Positions 1 to 10,830 of a stretch of DNA of 64,000 bases are shown in pieces. Source of the stretch: Branchiostoma floridae (lineage: Eukaryota > Chordata > Leptocardii > Amphioxiformes > Branchiostomatidae). Positions within the stretch are counted from its first letter, which is position 1. The number at the start of each line of letters is the position of its first letter. Position numbers and translations under genes: made by a program. The DNA is taken from contig NC_049988.1 in NCBI RefSeq assembly GCF_000003815.2, positions 20,094,679 to 20,158,678 of the forward strand. Reading direction: 5' to 3'. Under the pieces are notes generated by a model. It saw nothing but the letters and a program-made list of their open reading frames with translations, was not told the origin of the DNA and did no database searches.

Positions 1-643
1 CTCTAACTACAGCGCAAGTGTACAATTGTACGTGTGAAGCAGAAGTACACTGTCAGCATCCACCTTATTCAGACATGTAAGACAACACTGTTGTTAGGCC
101 TAGGAAAAAATGTTGTTTCTAGTTACCCGACCAAAACTTAAACCTGCGAACACTGGCCTTTTTTGTCCACAAGGGACATTGGATTTTAACAGTTGTAGCA
201 TTTATACAAACAAAGTCATCTGTTTCAATAAAAAGAAAAGTGACATCAATAGACCCACTGAACATAGGTATGTTGAAACACTGCTAGTACAATTTTACAA
301 AAAAAGAAAAATTTGATGTTGATAATACCAATGCTCTGATGATGATGCGCTTTAATTTTTTGCATCACATCATCTAAAAAAAAGTGTAAGGAAAGCCCTA
401 TCTATAGTGACCCTATTTTTTTTTTCAGGATGTTACAACAATATTTATTTTCTTAGGCCTTAATAAATCTTAACTTAAGTCATCTGTAAATACTTTCACA
501 TCTTGAGTCCGATACCGGGATCCATATGACTTAAGTTAAGACTTATATACCTTAGCAGAGGCTATTGCTGACAATGTACTCACTAGTCAAACCAACTGCA
601 GAATTTTTCATTGCAATTTAATCACTGATTTCAGACTACAGAT
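1..643. other. non-coding, AT-rich sequence
   Basis: I see no exon with convincing splice sites or frame here. The sequence is AT-rich with homopolymer A and T runs. Gene A runs on the minus strand toward this edge, so a further small exon of it could be hidden here, but I cannot point to one. Confidence 0.5.
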
Positions 644-852
644 CAGTTTGATTCAAAATCAGCTCCTTGCAAAAATTTGTCTGATTCAAAATCAGCTCCT
701 AGCAAAAAATCAGTTTGATTCAAAATCAGCTCCTAGCAAAAATCAGTTTGATTCAAAATCAGCTCCTTGCAAAAATCAATTTGATTCAAAATCATCTCCT
801 AGCAAAAATCAGTTTGATTCAAAATCAGCTCCTTGCAAAAATCAGTTTGATT
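644..852. repeat. 33-bp tandem repeat, about six copies
   Basis: A 33-bp unit with the core TTTGATTCAAAATCAGCTCC repeats about six times with few changes. The core contains the palindrome GATTCAAAATC. Because 33 is a multiple of three, the array stays open as an 11-residue peptide repeat (FDSKSAPSKNQ), but nothing around it looks like a gene, so I read it as a minisatellite. Confidence 0.85.
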
Positions 853-1829
853 AAAAGTTTTAAAACCACAGGACGTTGATTCCAAAGCTGATTGCAATTT
901 ATAAAAAAAAAACGAAAAGGCGGCGTCGACACACCAAAAATGACACATAGATAGAAACGTGGCTCTCACACGTACAAACGTGCACTTGACTATCTCGGTG
1001 TGTTCATGAGACCAACTTCGGTCCCGGGTAAACGAGGTTGTGGGTTCGATTCTCGAACCTGCGTTTTTAGAGCTGTGCTTGTTGCTTTTCTTCCTGCCCA
1101 TGAGCTTTGCCTGCAGAGTCTTGAAATAGCAGTCAGTGAATCAGTGGAGGGGTGTAGTCTCATGCCAAGATGTTCAGGGTGGCTGGCTGCTTTTTTGGCT
1201 GCTTTTCTATGTTTTCTGATCACTTGTGCATTTTCATAAGATCAAACTTGTTCAGCATCCCACCACCAGAAGCCATATGCACAGGTCTTCTGAGTGGATA
1301 GCTGTTTTTTTTGGCTGATTTTTTAATGTTTTTTTTTAATGATCACTCTAGAATTTTTAAAAGATATTGTATTATGCCCCGACAGAAGCCATAATCATAA
1401 AAGACCACTGGACAGTCAAAAATGCAAAGATCAGCCAGGAATGAAAAAAAAAACTGCCAGCCACCTAGAAAGTTTGTGCATGAGACTATAGGGGATGGGG
1501 GTTGGGGTGGGATCAAAATTCAAGAAATCTTTTCACCTAATGAAGTTGATTCTTGTGAAAATCTTTACTGGGAAATTTGGATCCTTTTATTTTGTTTTGT
1601 AAATTATACAGCCATTGCTTTGAGAAATCTTCATAGTGTACCGAAATATGTTTATATTACTACAAATGAAACATTTTTATTTGTTGATACATTTTCATCT
1701 GATTACTTTTTGTTGAAGTGTTTATAGCTTTGCGATAGCACAACTTGCCATGATCAACATATTCTACTTTTGATTCAAACAGCGACAGTGTTTACACATA
1801 AACATACTAGTACATGTACATGTACCTAC
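853..1829. other. non-coding; degenerate repeat text
   Basis: No supported gene. Around 1000-1060 a segment with GGGTTCGATTC resembles a Pol III B box, and a phrase about a wasting TTTTTGGCTG motif recurs near 1190 and 1310. Both suggest decayed SINE or MITE sequence. If gene A continues on the minus strand, its next exon or exons should lie here or beyond the edge. Confidence 0.4.
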
Positions 1830-4800
1830 CTCCTGATCGGCTAAGGGATCGTTCGGGAACTCTCTCTCTTCTTCCTGTGAAAACAAAATTTAATTTAAAA
1901 AAATAGATCCCACTGTATTATGATGACCCTGAAACATCACCTGACATTCTATGGTGACAATCCATGCTTGGCAGGACTTTGTGTCACTGTTAAACTTTTT
2001 GAAAAATCCTACATTGAGAAGATGTTTGTACCCAGGGTTGTAGCCAGCACCCGTCCTTCCGTCCTTTGACAGAATTTTGTGACTGGGGACGGAAAAAAAA
2101 TTTGCCCATTCCGTCCGCTGTGAGCAAAATCTAACCCTCAAAATGCAGGAAATAGCGTTTCAGAGGGTCTAGATTTCAAAATTTTCCTTGGGAGCATGCC
2201 CCCGGATCCCCCTAGGAACTCTGCGTCAAAGCCTTTAAAAATCGAGGGGAAGGAAAATGTTTTCTGGCTGGTTACAACCCTGTTTGTACCTACATGTAAG
2301 TAATATATAAATGTAAGTCAGGCGAAGACTTAGATGTATAGTGTACGCCTGTACGGCTATATGATAAGTTAAGGGGAAGCATTAGGTTTAAAGTCTGTAT
2401 ATACATTAATTTTATTATGTACAGCAAACTCGGTAATGTTACATGTAGACTTAGAGAAGAGTGTAACCACTCTAGTTTTCAGTTTAGTCTACACCAGGGG
2501 TCTAGCCAGTGTCCGTTTTTCCGTCAATTGACGGAAATTTGCTGCGTCTGGCGGAAAAATTTTAAAACCAATCCGTCAACCTTGACGGACAAAAATCCTA
2601 GGTGGAAGCTACAGGCGGCTTGGGAACGCCGTCCACGGCCGTAAAAGCCACACACTGTTTGTTTTGCTATTGTTATGATTGTTGACAATGTGTGTCGGCG
2701 CCCTTTCGCATACGATAATCTCATTAAAACCCGTTTTTCAAGGTCTCAGTTCAGTCCTTCTAATTAATTTTCGCGGTTTTCGCGACGATTGTAATTGGCG
2801 GACGGAAAAAAATTTCGAGCTGGCTAAAGCCCTGGTCAGCACATACCTCATAGATGTACAGCGGCCTGTAGACTCAGTAGACTAGAATATATACTCTGTA
2901 TACTATAAGGTTGAGGGACATGTGAAATAAAGTCTGTACATACCTTATAGATATACAGCGGCCTGTCCGGTGATGTGGGGCTTCTGTCCTCATCCCCCAC
3001 CTGCTGCAGCTTGTCCTGTAACAGGTGCACAAAACTCTGGAGACTGGACACAAAACTCGCCATGGTCTGTTCTATATCTGTAATAGACCTGTGCTACTAT
3101 AGTCTGCGTAGCACACCAGCTTCACAGGAACGGGGTAGACATGAAACTCTGGAGACTGGACACAAAACTCGCCATGGTCTGTCTGTTCTGTTTCTGTGAT
3201 AGACCTGTACTACTATAGTCTGGGTAGAACACCAGCTTCACATGAAACCTGTACTGGGCCTGGGGTCTGATTCTGTAGCTGTCTGTGGGTTACACCAGCT
3301 TCACAGGGTAGACACAATACTATGTAGACTGGATACAAAACCTGCCATGTCCTGTCTATTCTGTATCAGACTCTGGGACACACCAGCTTTACACCAAACC
3401 TGTACTCGGGTCTGGTTCTGTACCGGTCCTGCACTAGTCTGTGTACTAGAACACCAGCTTCACACCAAACCTGTACTCGGGTCTGGTTCTGTACCGGTCC
3501 TGCACTAGTCTGTGTACTAGAACACCAGCTTCACACCAAACCTGTACTCGGGTCTGGTTCTGTACCGGTCCTGCACTAGTCTGTGTACTAGAACACCAGC
3601 TTCACACCAAACCTGTACTCGGGTGTGGTTCTGTCCCGGACCTGCACTAGTCTGTGTACTAGCACACCAGCTTCACAGGATCATGGTAGACACGGACCAT
3701 GAAACCTGCCGTAGATTCTAATCCGGACCTGAACTGGTCTGTGGAACATGCCAGCTTCACAGCAACATGGCAGACACTAACCTCTGTAGACTCTAAACCA
3801 AACCTGGCAGGGGTTGTTATTGTATCTATGTGTTACTGTAAATGCAGAAATGTTCGCGGTGGATTAATGTTCGCGGTTTTCGCGGCGGCCGCTTCACCGC
3901 GAATTTAAAACCACCGCGAACATTTTTCCATAACAGTAAGAGACTACAGTGCATGGTGCTACCGCGAAATTAAATCCACCGCGAAAAGTACATTTTCCCG
4001 CTACCGCGAAATTAAATCCCCGCGAACTTAAATGCATTTACAGTACTGTCAGTCAGAGGATAACCTCCTTAACAGGCAAGTGGATGCAGCTGACTAAAAG
4101 ACTTGCAGAACACTCCATGCCCGATCCCAGGCCTCCAAATGCATACAATCTAACATAAAGGTTTGATGGTATATATATAAACATATATGTGCAACATATA
4201 ATGGATAGTTTTGATTGGGAGGGGGCAGTATCTATAATTTTGCAGGGATGAATGCCCTGTTAAGAATCATACTCAAATTCAAAATAATTTAAAATTGTAT
4301 AAAATATGAGATAATGATGATGACTCTGATCATACATGTCATATGTTTATGCTGATCCCTTTCTGTATCTGTATACAACATTGAAGTAAAAGACCGGGTA
4401 CCAGTATAAAGATGATATACAGCAACCTACCCTCCCCTAAAAAGTGGTACAGGCCTGCAGGCGACATTATATATATATAGCCATCCCAAGTTACACATTG
4501 GTATGTTGGGTCAGACATTGGGCATGTCATTTGCATGTCACCATGGGAACAGATTTGATTGACAAGTTGAACACATGTAGTAGAGAGAATAACCATACAA
4601 TTCATGAGATCAAGTTTCAAGACAGAGACTAGAGAAAGCTTGTCTATATTTATATTGTGCTTGTAGTAATGTCAGGCTTATAACTTAAATTACTAATTTC
4701 TGGAACATACAAAGGCCCAGTCTAATTCATTCAAAATCCATCAATGTTTTACAAATCAAAGATACTCTTTCAGTTTTCCATATACGTTGAAAAGCAACAT

Positions 4801-5181
4801 TATTTGATACATATATTGGAGAATTTGCTGCGAAACATCAAAGAGCCTTCGATTTATAAAATTTAGAAAAGGATTAACAAGATAACATAACATTTAGCAT
4901 TTGCAAATCTCAAATGCAGCTGAAGAAATGATAATGTTGCTGTCAAATGGAATACAGCACCTGCAAATAGTAAATATACATAAATATACAGATTAGTGGG
5001 TGTTGCCCCCCCTCCCCATTTATTGACATTACGGGGTCGACCAACTTTCTGACCTTGTTAAAGAAAATAAAATCACTGTAATGATCTCGATCTAGTCCAC
5101 GGATAAACTACATGTCTTACTCTAGCTATCACACGCGTCAAAACTTACCTTCAGCGCCACGAGAGATTTCAATTTCTTCAT
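1830..5181 (-). CDS. gene A, partial: first three coding exons, unrecognised protein
   Basis: I do not recognise this protein. Three coding exons on the minus strand join in one frame, all in phase 0. Exon 1 (5181-5149) starts at an ATG and reads MKKLKSLVALK, then a strong GTAAGT donor. Exon 2 (3066-2944) reads TMASFVSSLQSFVHLLQ and on to PLYIYK, then GTATGT. Exon 3 (1874-1830) follows a TTTTCACAG acceptor, reads EEEREFPNDPLADQE, then GTAGGT. The known part is about 67 residues with a likely helix in exon 2; no signal peptide is seen. The exon 2 acceptor is the weakest call, because its pyrimidine tract is poor and the neighbouring AG would create a stop. Upstream of the ATG is a short upstream ORF (MAAV) on a YY1-like site. 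The remaining exons lie below 1830 or off the window. Confidence 0.55.
2033..2282. mobile_element. hAT-like MITE with 8-bp target duplication
   Basis: The ends are CAGGGTTGTAGCCAG and its near inverse CTGGTTACAACCCTG. The element is flanked by a perfect 8-bp direct repeat, TTTGTACC (2025-2032 and 2283-2290), the hallmark length for hAT transposons. It lies in the intron between exons 2 and 3 of gene A and has no coding capacity. Confidence 0.8.
2495..2834. mobile_element. hAT-like MITE, related to the one at 2033
   Basis: The ends CAGGGGTCTAGCCAG and CTGGCTAAAGCCCTG match those of the element at 2033-2282. The flanking octamers GTCTACAC (2487-2494) and GTCAGCAC (2835-2842) agree at 6 of 8 positions, as expected for an older target duplication. 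It also carries GACGGA-rich inner inverted repeats. It sits in the same gene A intron. Confidence 0.65.
2845..3810. repeat. tandem array built from gene A exon 2 and its flanks
   Basis: The exon 2 donor end is copied at 2848-2871 (CATACCTCATAGATGTACAG against CATACCTTATAGATATACAG at 2939). The exon 2 start (3029-3069) is copied almost exactly at 3141-3180 and again, decayed, near 3325-3355. The middle holds a 71-bp unit (starts 3452, 3523, 3594, plus an older one near 3372) that is nearly identical between copies. The real exon is chosen at 2944-3066 because only it has both an open frame and a good donor. Confidence 0.7.
3835..4044. mobile_element. MITE, ACTGTAAATGC family
   Basis: The terminal inverted repeats are ACTGTAAATGC and GCATTTACAGT. 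The inside is made of several inverted copies of a motif around TTCGCGGTGG and ACCGCGAA. A second member with the same ends and interior is at 57174-57370. No clear target duplication is visible. Confidence 0.75.
4045..5148. other. intron 1 of gene A; no further feature
   Basis: This stretch is AT-rich with a short (AT)n run near 4470-4480 and no open frame with splice signals. I see nothing else in it. Confidence 0.5.
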
Positions 5182-5300
5182 TTTCTGTGTGATTTTCGGA
5201 TTTCTGATATCAGACCGCCGCCATGTTGGATCACGTGACCTGACGTATCTGGTACAGGAACAGGTGTCCCGCGCATGCCCAGTGAGCGTCCCGATAAGTT
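5182..5300 (-). promoter_or_regulatory. 5' region of gene A: YY1-like site and CACGTG box
   Basis: Read on the minus strand, AACATGGCGGCGG (complement of 5215-5227) matches the YY1 consensus that often sits just downstream of animal transcription starts. Beside it, GGTCACGTGATC (5230-5241 region) holds a CACGTG E-box of the USF/TFE type. No TATA box is evident. Both sites are read from sequence and their use is inferred. Confidence 0.45.
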
Positions 5301-6200
5301 ACACCTGTTTAAACTTCACTACATCATTGCAGAGAAAACCACTCCTTCATTGAGACAAAAGAGTATAAAAAGATAACGAATTTCTTTAGATATTACTAAA
5401 GTAGAGTTCCGCGACCTCATACCTTCGCCAAATGACGTAACGGATACATAAACTAGACCACTGATAGTTTGAAACGTTCGCGTTGGTTATAAACAAGGTT
5501 CAGTTTATGGTCTTCTCTACCCTAAATAGCGCAATTTCTTCAAAGGATAAAAGTCTTATCTTAGCAACGCAGGCTATATAAATGAATAAGAAATTGCTTT
5601 CTTATGACTTTAACAAAAATGATTCGTCTTGGTACACAGATAGCACCACTACGAAACTCAAGTTCAAAGAGCAGTCGATCTTTATTCAAGATAAGCTGAA
5701 ACTGCAACATTATCAGAACTTCTTAAGATTCTGATTCATATTTCGTCTTACAAATCGTTAAAGTTGATGGCTTCATAATCATGTTTCTAGCATTTTACCA
5801 ACAGGAAGAATAAACTTTTGTTACCGATTCAAGATGATACAAAGTTTGATACAAAACTATTCTCTTTTAACTGAAGAATTCCAATAGATTGTGCTGCTAT
5901 TGAATGTCATAGATCATGTTTTAATGCAGGGTATGAGATGATCATAAAAGCATATTCTTACATGTCTTGACAAACTTACTAAATTGGAGCTAGGTGTATA
6001 TGCACTAATGAGAAATTGAATAACATTTGCATCAAGAAATTCGAAAATACGCATGTCCTTATTTAATTAATCGTGCTGTGTGCATTTGCGCAATCTAAAC
6101 TGATTGTAGGCTGCTAGATTGTGGGCCTATAGTATGCTCTTTGATTAAAGTTAACATATCACAGCTGTCTCAATTCGTCGGAGACGTAGAAACTTTTCCC
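5301..6200. other. 3' flank of gene B; no other feature
   Basis: AT-rich, non-coding. On the minus strand an AATAAA signal is present near 5690, about 500 bases past the gene B stop, and could serve as its polyadenylation signal. Nothing else is recognised. Confidence 0.4.
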
Positions 6201-9200
6201 TTAGCTGAGTGTGTATCCCGTCTGGATGGCCCCCTTGCCGTTGCACCTAGAAAGGCATGATAGACCACACATTGCAATGATTGTGACTTTGACTTTGACG
6301 ATTGTATTCAGACCTGGTATAGGATAGAATATAGATCACTGAGTTCTGAATTGAAATAAAGTTAAGAAAGCATTCATAAACGGGCTTGGCATTGTACATA
6401 CATTCCTTATTGCCGTTTAACGTCAACTTTAGAAGCTAGACGTATTACTTGTAAAGTATTGAAACAGCCCCAATTCTACTTACCAGTCGCACTTTGTGCA
6501 GAAGAAGCACCGCTGCGTCCGCCTGGCTCGGTGGGGCACCTCGGCCCAGCCTCCCGTGTGCACCGCGCCCCGGCCCCGGCACTGCGCGCACAGCGCCCGA
6601 CCCACGGGCATCACCCCCTTCCCCTCACACGCACAGCAGTCCTCGCACAGGAGACAGCGCACCCTGCCGGTTTGGGTGTGCGCTGCAGGCGAGCCGTGCA
6701 GGAAGCCTTTTCCCTCGCAGCGGTGGCAGATGTTGGAAGCAATGGGTATGATGCCGTTACCTACAAAAAAGACACAAGAACTAGGCGTCACTGTCTACGT
6801 GTAAAAAAACAACAACAAAAGAGCTCACTTCTTTAGCATGACATTGATCTCATGGTGGAGTAATAATCTACCAGGGTCTGCCGTAACATCACTAAGTGAA
6901 ATCAGAGATCGGACAATCATATGTGTGAGCACAAATTGTTCTACGACTACACAGCCACCAATCTTTTCAGAGCTTTACTAAAATTTATTTGGCAACAATT
7001 TCACAAAGTTTGGCAAATTTTCCACTTTTTCATGTTGCCATAACAACTGTTTATACTGGAAATTCGTTGTTCAATGTCAGACCCAGGTGAGCTCATGTTA
7101 CATCTACATTGGCACAACCAGGTGAGCTCATGTTACATCTACAAACATTGGTACACCCAGGTGAGCTCATGTTACATCTACAAACATTGGCACACCCAGG
7201 TGAGCTCATGTTACATCTACAAACATTGGTACACCCAGGTGAGCTCATGTTACATCTACAAACATTGGCACACCCAGGTGAGCTTATGTTACATCTACAA
7301 ACATTGGCACACCCAGGTGAGCTCATGTTACATCTACAAACATTGTCACACCCAGCTGAGCTCATGTTACATCTAAAAACATTGGCACACCCAGCTGAGC
7401 TCAAGTTACATCTAAAAACATTGGCACACCCAGGTGAGCTCATGTTACATCTACAAACATTGTCACAACCAGGTGAGCTCATGTTACATCTACAAACATT
7501 GGCACACCCAGGTGAGCTCATGTTACATCTACAAACATTGGCACACCGAGGTGAGCTCATGTTACATCTACGAACATTGGCACACCCAGGTGAGCTCATG
7601 TTACATCTACAAACATTGGAACAACCAGGTGAGCTCATGTTACATCTACAAACATTTGAACAACCAGGTGAGCTCATGTTACATCTACAAACATTGGCAC
7701 ACCCTGGTGAGCTCATGTTACATCTACAAACATTGGCACACCCAGGTGAGCTCATGTAACATCTACAAACATTGGCACACCAAGGTGAGCTCATGTTACA
7801 TCTACAAACATTGTCACACCCAGCTGAGCTCATGTTACACCTACAAACATTGGCACACCCAGCTGAGCTCATGTTACATCTACATTGTCACAACCAGGTG
7901 AGCTCATGTTACACCTGCCCAACCAACGTTAACTCTACTCTTGTCTTGCCTTTGCAGGTGGTACAGCGGCGGCAGAAGTGGCAGGGGAGCTCACGTGAGG
8001 GTGCCCAGTGCCACGTGTCGTCACTGTGCGTGATGCCGATTCCGTCACACCTGTACAACAACAACGATATTGCCGTAGATGTTAAAGGCCATGAGAAAAC
8101 GGTCGAGCAAGTGGATGGAATTTTGAAACGGTCAGACGTTTCATGTAGCATGCGTTGTCTTTCGTCAGTGGCTGAATGGAAATCTATAGAGGTATCAATT
8201 TTAGCCCAAACTCTAAATCGTTGAAGGAAATAAACTTGATATTTAACAATAGATAATACTAATAGACATTATCATTTATCTACAAGAATTGGAACAGTTG
8301 AATAAATGCATTACGTAAGTAATCAATGTCTATAGTTATGCCTTGATTTGATTTTCTTTCAATACCAATTCTGATGCTTAAGGTTAACATTACAAGCGCT
8401 TTAAGTAATAAATTACCGGTCAAAGGTGATCAGAAGTCTATATCGTCCTCCGTCCCACACACGAAGACGTTCAATCGTAACGCGTACCTGTAGCAGTACT
8501 TGTACTGTGTCGGGTCATAAAGTTGTGACTCCGAGTCGGAGTCCGAGTCGGAATCTTGGTCAGAAATCTCGTCTTCCCAGCCAAGCAGATCTCTCAAGCT
8601 CGTAGCAGACGGCGTCTCCATGGGAACGCTGGTCTCCATGGAAACTTCTGATGACGCAGAACTTGGGGCGTAGGTACTGCCCGCGTGCGAAGACTGGCTG
8701 GGAAACACCGTGGGCCTGTTAGTTGCGAAGTATCCGCTAGAGGGCATGGTTGAGTAGCCTTGTTGCCCTGACTTGGAGGAGGCGCGAATTCCACATGTAA
8801 CATCCGAATCGACGTCCCAGACTTTCGCATCCAACTTGAAGTCGCTCAAACCGGCTTCCGTGGAGCTTCCGAAGGTGACGTCACTCGGATGTAAGGACAT
8901 GGGGAGTGTTTGGCTGGAGGAAACCTGACTGAACGGCGCCATGTTGGAGGGAGCTGGGCAAAATGGCGCCATGTTGGCTGAAGCTGGGCCATATTGCGCC
9001 ATGTTGGATGAAGCCTGGACAAACGGTGCCATGTTGGAACCGTCGACACTTTCAGACGAAGACCGGTGACGGAAACTCCGGAACTTCTTGCGGATGACGT
9101 CCTCAATAGAGCGCAGGTTGATGAGGGAGCGGCGACGGGAGGTACCGGTGGAACCCAGGGTGGAGGAAGATGGCGTCTTCTGGCTCACGGAGGTTTTCGA

Positions 9201-10007
9201 ACTCGACCTTGACGGGAGGTCGCTGTGGGGGATGGTGACCCCGTACCTGTGACTCAAGACGTTCTCCATGGACTGAAGATTAATGGGTGAAGGACGGGAG
9301 CCGAGGGTGGAATAAGACGGAGATTCTTGAGATATTGACGGCCTTGGAGCATCTTCTGCGACCTTGTATCTTTGAGTCTCCACAGATTGAAGGTCAACAG
9401 GTGAGAGACGGGGCCCGTTGTATCTTTGAGTCTCCACAGATTGAAGGTCAACAGGTGAGAGACGGGGCCCGAGGGTGGAGTAAGACGGGGCTTCTCGGCG
9501 GGTCCTGTCATGAGACACCGGCAGCCATGCACTTGACCTTGTAGCCTCTTCTGCGCCCCCATACCTTTGATTTATGATGTTCTCCACAGATTGAAGGTCA
9601 ACTGGCGAGGGACGGGTACCAAGGGTGGAATAAGACGGAGATTCTTCGCTCCATTCTTGAGATACATTTGACCTTAACGTGTCCTCTACGCTGGTCTGTC
9701 CACCACCCGTGGCCCCTTGCGTCGTGACGTCATCCACAGGACGAGAGTTGAGCCCTGACCTGTGACCTACAAACGACCCCAGCTGATCAGGAGAAACTTC
9801 ATACCGCCGATCCCGGCCTGACCTTGACGAGGGAGCGGCTTCGTCGTGACTTTGACCTTCTCGGAGTTTTCGATCTAAGATGTCCTCCACCGACTGCAGG
9901 TTGACGGCCGGATGGTGTTCCCAGAACGACCCCAGAGTAGAGGACGACGGGAATTCTTGGCGACGACGGTCTCCTTTCCGTGACCTTGGGCTGGTTCTAG
10001 ACGCCAT
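6201..10007 (-). CDS. gene B: cysteine-rich protein with three CxxCxGxG modules (647 aa, four exons)
   Basis: Predicted exons are 10007-8488, 8050-7950, 6760-6484 and 6246-6201 (phases 2, 1, 2; 1944 nt in all). Residues 1-330 are Ser/Pro-rich and carry five to six diverged copies of a motif like STLGSRPSPVDLQSVE. Residues around 325-370 hold four copies of SNMAPF-x4, and an acidic (DS)n run lies near 490. The C-terminal 505-647 has three modules starting at C505, C552 and C598. Each is CxxCxGxG-xxH, about 20 residues, then CxxCxxCxxCxGxG. The exon joins restore the motifs exactly (CYR|CDGIG, CKG|NGI, CDW|CNGKG), which is strong support. Six CxxCxGxG motifs recall the DnaJ zinc domain, which has four, so zinc binding and protein-protein contact are inferred. 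I do not know the family. Intron 2 uses a GC donor. The start has a good Kozak context, ACAAAATGG. Confidence 0.8.
7078..7914. repeat. 39-bp minisatellite, 22 units, in intron 2 of gene B
   Basis: A 39-bp unit (GGTGAGCTCATGTTACATCT with ACAAACATTGGCACACCCA) repeats 22 times with only single-base differences; the first and last units are about 4 bp shorter. Fifteen units carry CAGGTG and four carry CAGCTG, both E-box forms. Since 39 is a multiple of three and the unit lacks stops in most frames, long spurious ORFs occur on both strands. The array lies wholly inside the GC-AG intron 2 (7949-6761). Confidence 0.95.
8051..8487 (-). other. intron 1 of gene B
   Basis: Donor CAG|GTACGC at 8487 and acceptor TTGTACAG at 8051. 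If this intron is retained, translation stops at 8430 and gives a 525-residue form that lacks the zinc-type domain. Confidence 0.65.
9360..9472. repeat. 54-bp exact tandem duplication in gene B exon 1
   Basis: Two adjacent identical 54-bp copies encode an 18-residue unit ending in SPVDLQSVETQRY. It keeps the frame and adds one more copy of the N-terminal motif. The lack of differences suggests a recent event. Confidence 0.9.
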
Positions 10008-10490
10008 TTTGTGACCAGATTGTGATACTTGCTACTCATCTATCGTGGGCTATCAAAGAAACAGTTAAAAAACGTTTCCAGCTTCAGCCACGACCATTGT
10101 AAGACGTGGCAAGCAGCTGACGCCGCAGCGTCTACTTTCCGCTTCCTCCTGATACAAGGCGTTCTAGAACACTTGTAAAGTAAACGCTTTTGTCGGTTTG
10201 TTAGTAGGATACCGTGACATCATTTACACTACATTGTTCGACAACAATCGCGTAAATATGGTGTTCCCGTTCGTTTAAATGATTGTTTGGGAGCAATAGC
10301 CAAAGTTTTGAAATGCTCACCTAACGTCACGAAAAGCTTTATGACGTCATTCTGAGGTACAGAGACACGTATTGCAGTCATGGACAACAACAACATTGCA
10401 TTATCAAAACCGGGAAGTAATAAACGTTGAACATGTAACGTGCATGTTTCATTTTTCTATATATAGTTCTTAAGCAATATAGATTTAATA
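10008..10490. other. 5' flank of gene B
   Basis: Upstream, non-coding region of gene B. No TATA box is obvious. GC content rises near 10080-10150, which is compatible with a TATA-less promoter. Nothing firm can be assigned. Confidence 0.35.
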
Positions 10491-10492
10491 CA

Positions 10493-10830
10493 CCAAGTTT
10501 GTCCTGAGCTGAACTGCATATCCGGACAGGTTTATTTCATCCACTCACATCGGGATGTTTTCGATAAGTGTGATGGGATCTTTAACGTGCTCGAGGTGGT
10601 GTGGCTCTCCTCAAACACAGGACCTCCAGTTAACGTCCTATCCGAGGGACGGCTCTAAAAGACGTTAGGTACTCATTTCCACTTGAGTCAAGGGAAGAAA
10701 TAGGCGTAAAGTGCCTTTCCAATGGCACAACTTAGGGACCTGTCAGGGCTGCGAACTCAGTACCTCCAGGTTTTGAGTCAACAAGCCACAAGTCACAAGG
10801 CCACCGTGTCACATCTGCTTGTGCATACAA
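10493..10830 (-). mobile_element. SINE copy (tRNA-type head, antisense)
   Basis: Contains the shared SINE body TTTAACGTGCTCGAGG, then AAAGTGCCTTTCC and an antisense tRNA-like end with GCGAACTCAG (B-box complement). The same parts recur near 14735, 26320, 34980, 37570, 45500, 47470 and 50200, so this is a dispersed family. Confidence 0.55.

Noticed and set aside
1000-1060. tRNA-like sequence with GGGTTCGATTC
   Set aside because: A B-box-like motif is present but no convincing A box or cloverleaf; too weak to list as an RNA gene.
6459-6836. Plus-strand frames of 85-125 codons opposite gene B exon 3
   Set aside because: Shadows of the GC-rich exon on the minus strand; no splice or start support.
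7093-7872. 259-codon cysteine-rich frame (MSSPGCANVCRCN repeats), metallothionein- or silk-like
   Set aside because: It is a 39-bp minisatellite read through; other frames on both strands are open too, and it lies inside intron 2 of gene B, where read-through from exon 2 meets a stop at 7909.
8430-8487. Continuation of gene B exon 1 to a stop at 8430 as a single-exon gene
   Set aside because: The in-phase donor at 8488 joins the CYRC motif to CDGIG in the next exon exactly, which is far better explained by splicing; read-through is kept only as a possible retained-intron form.
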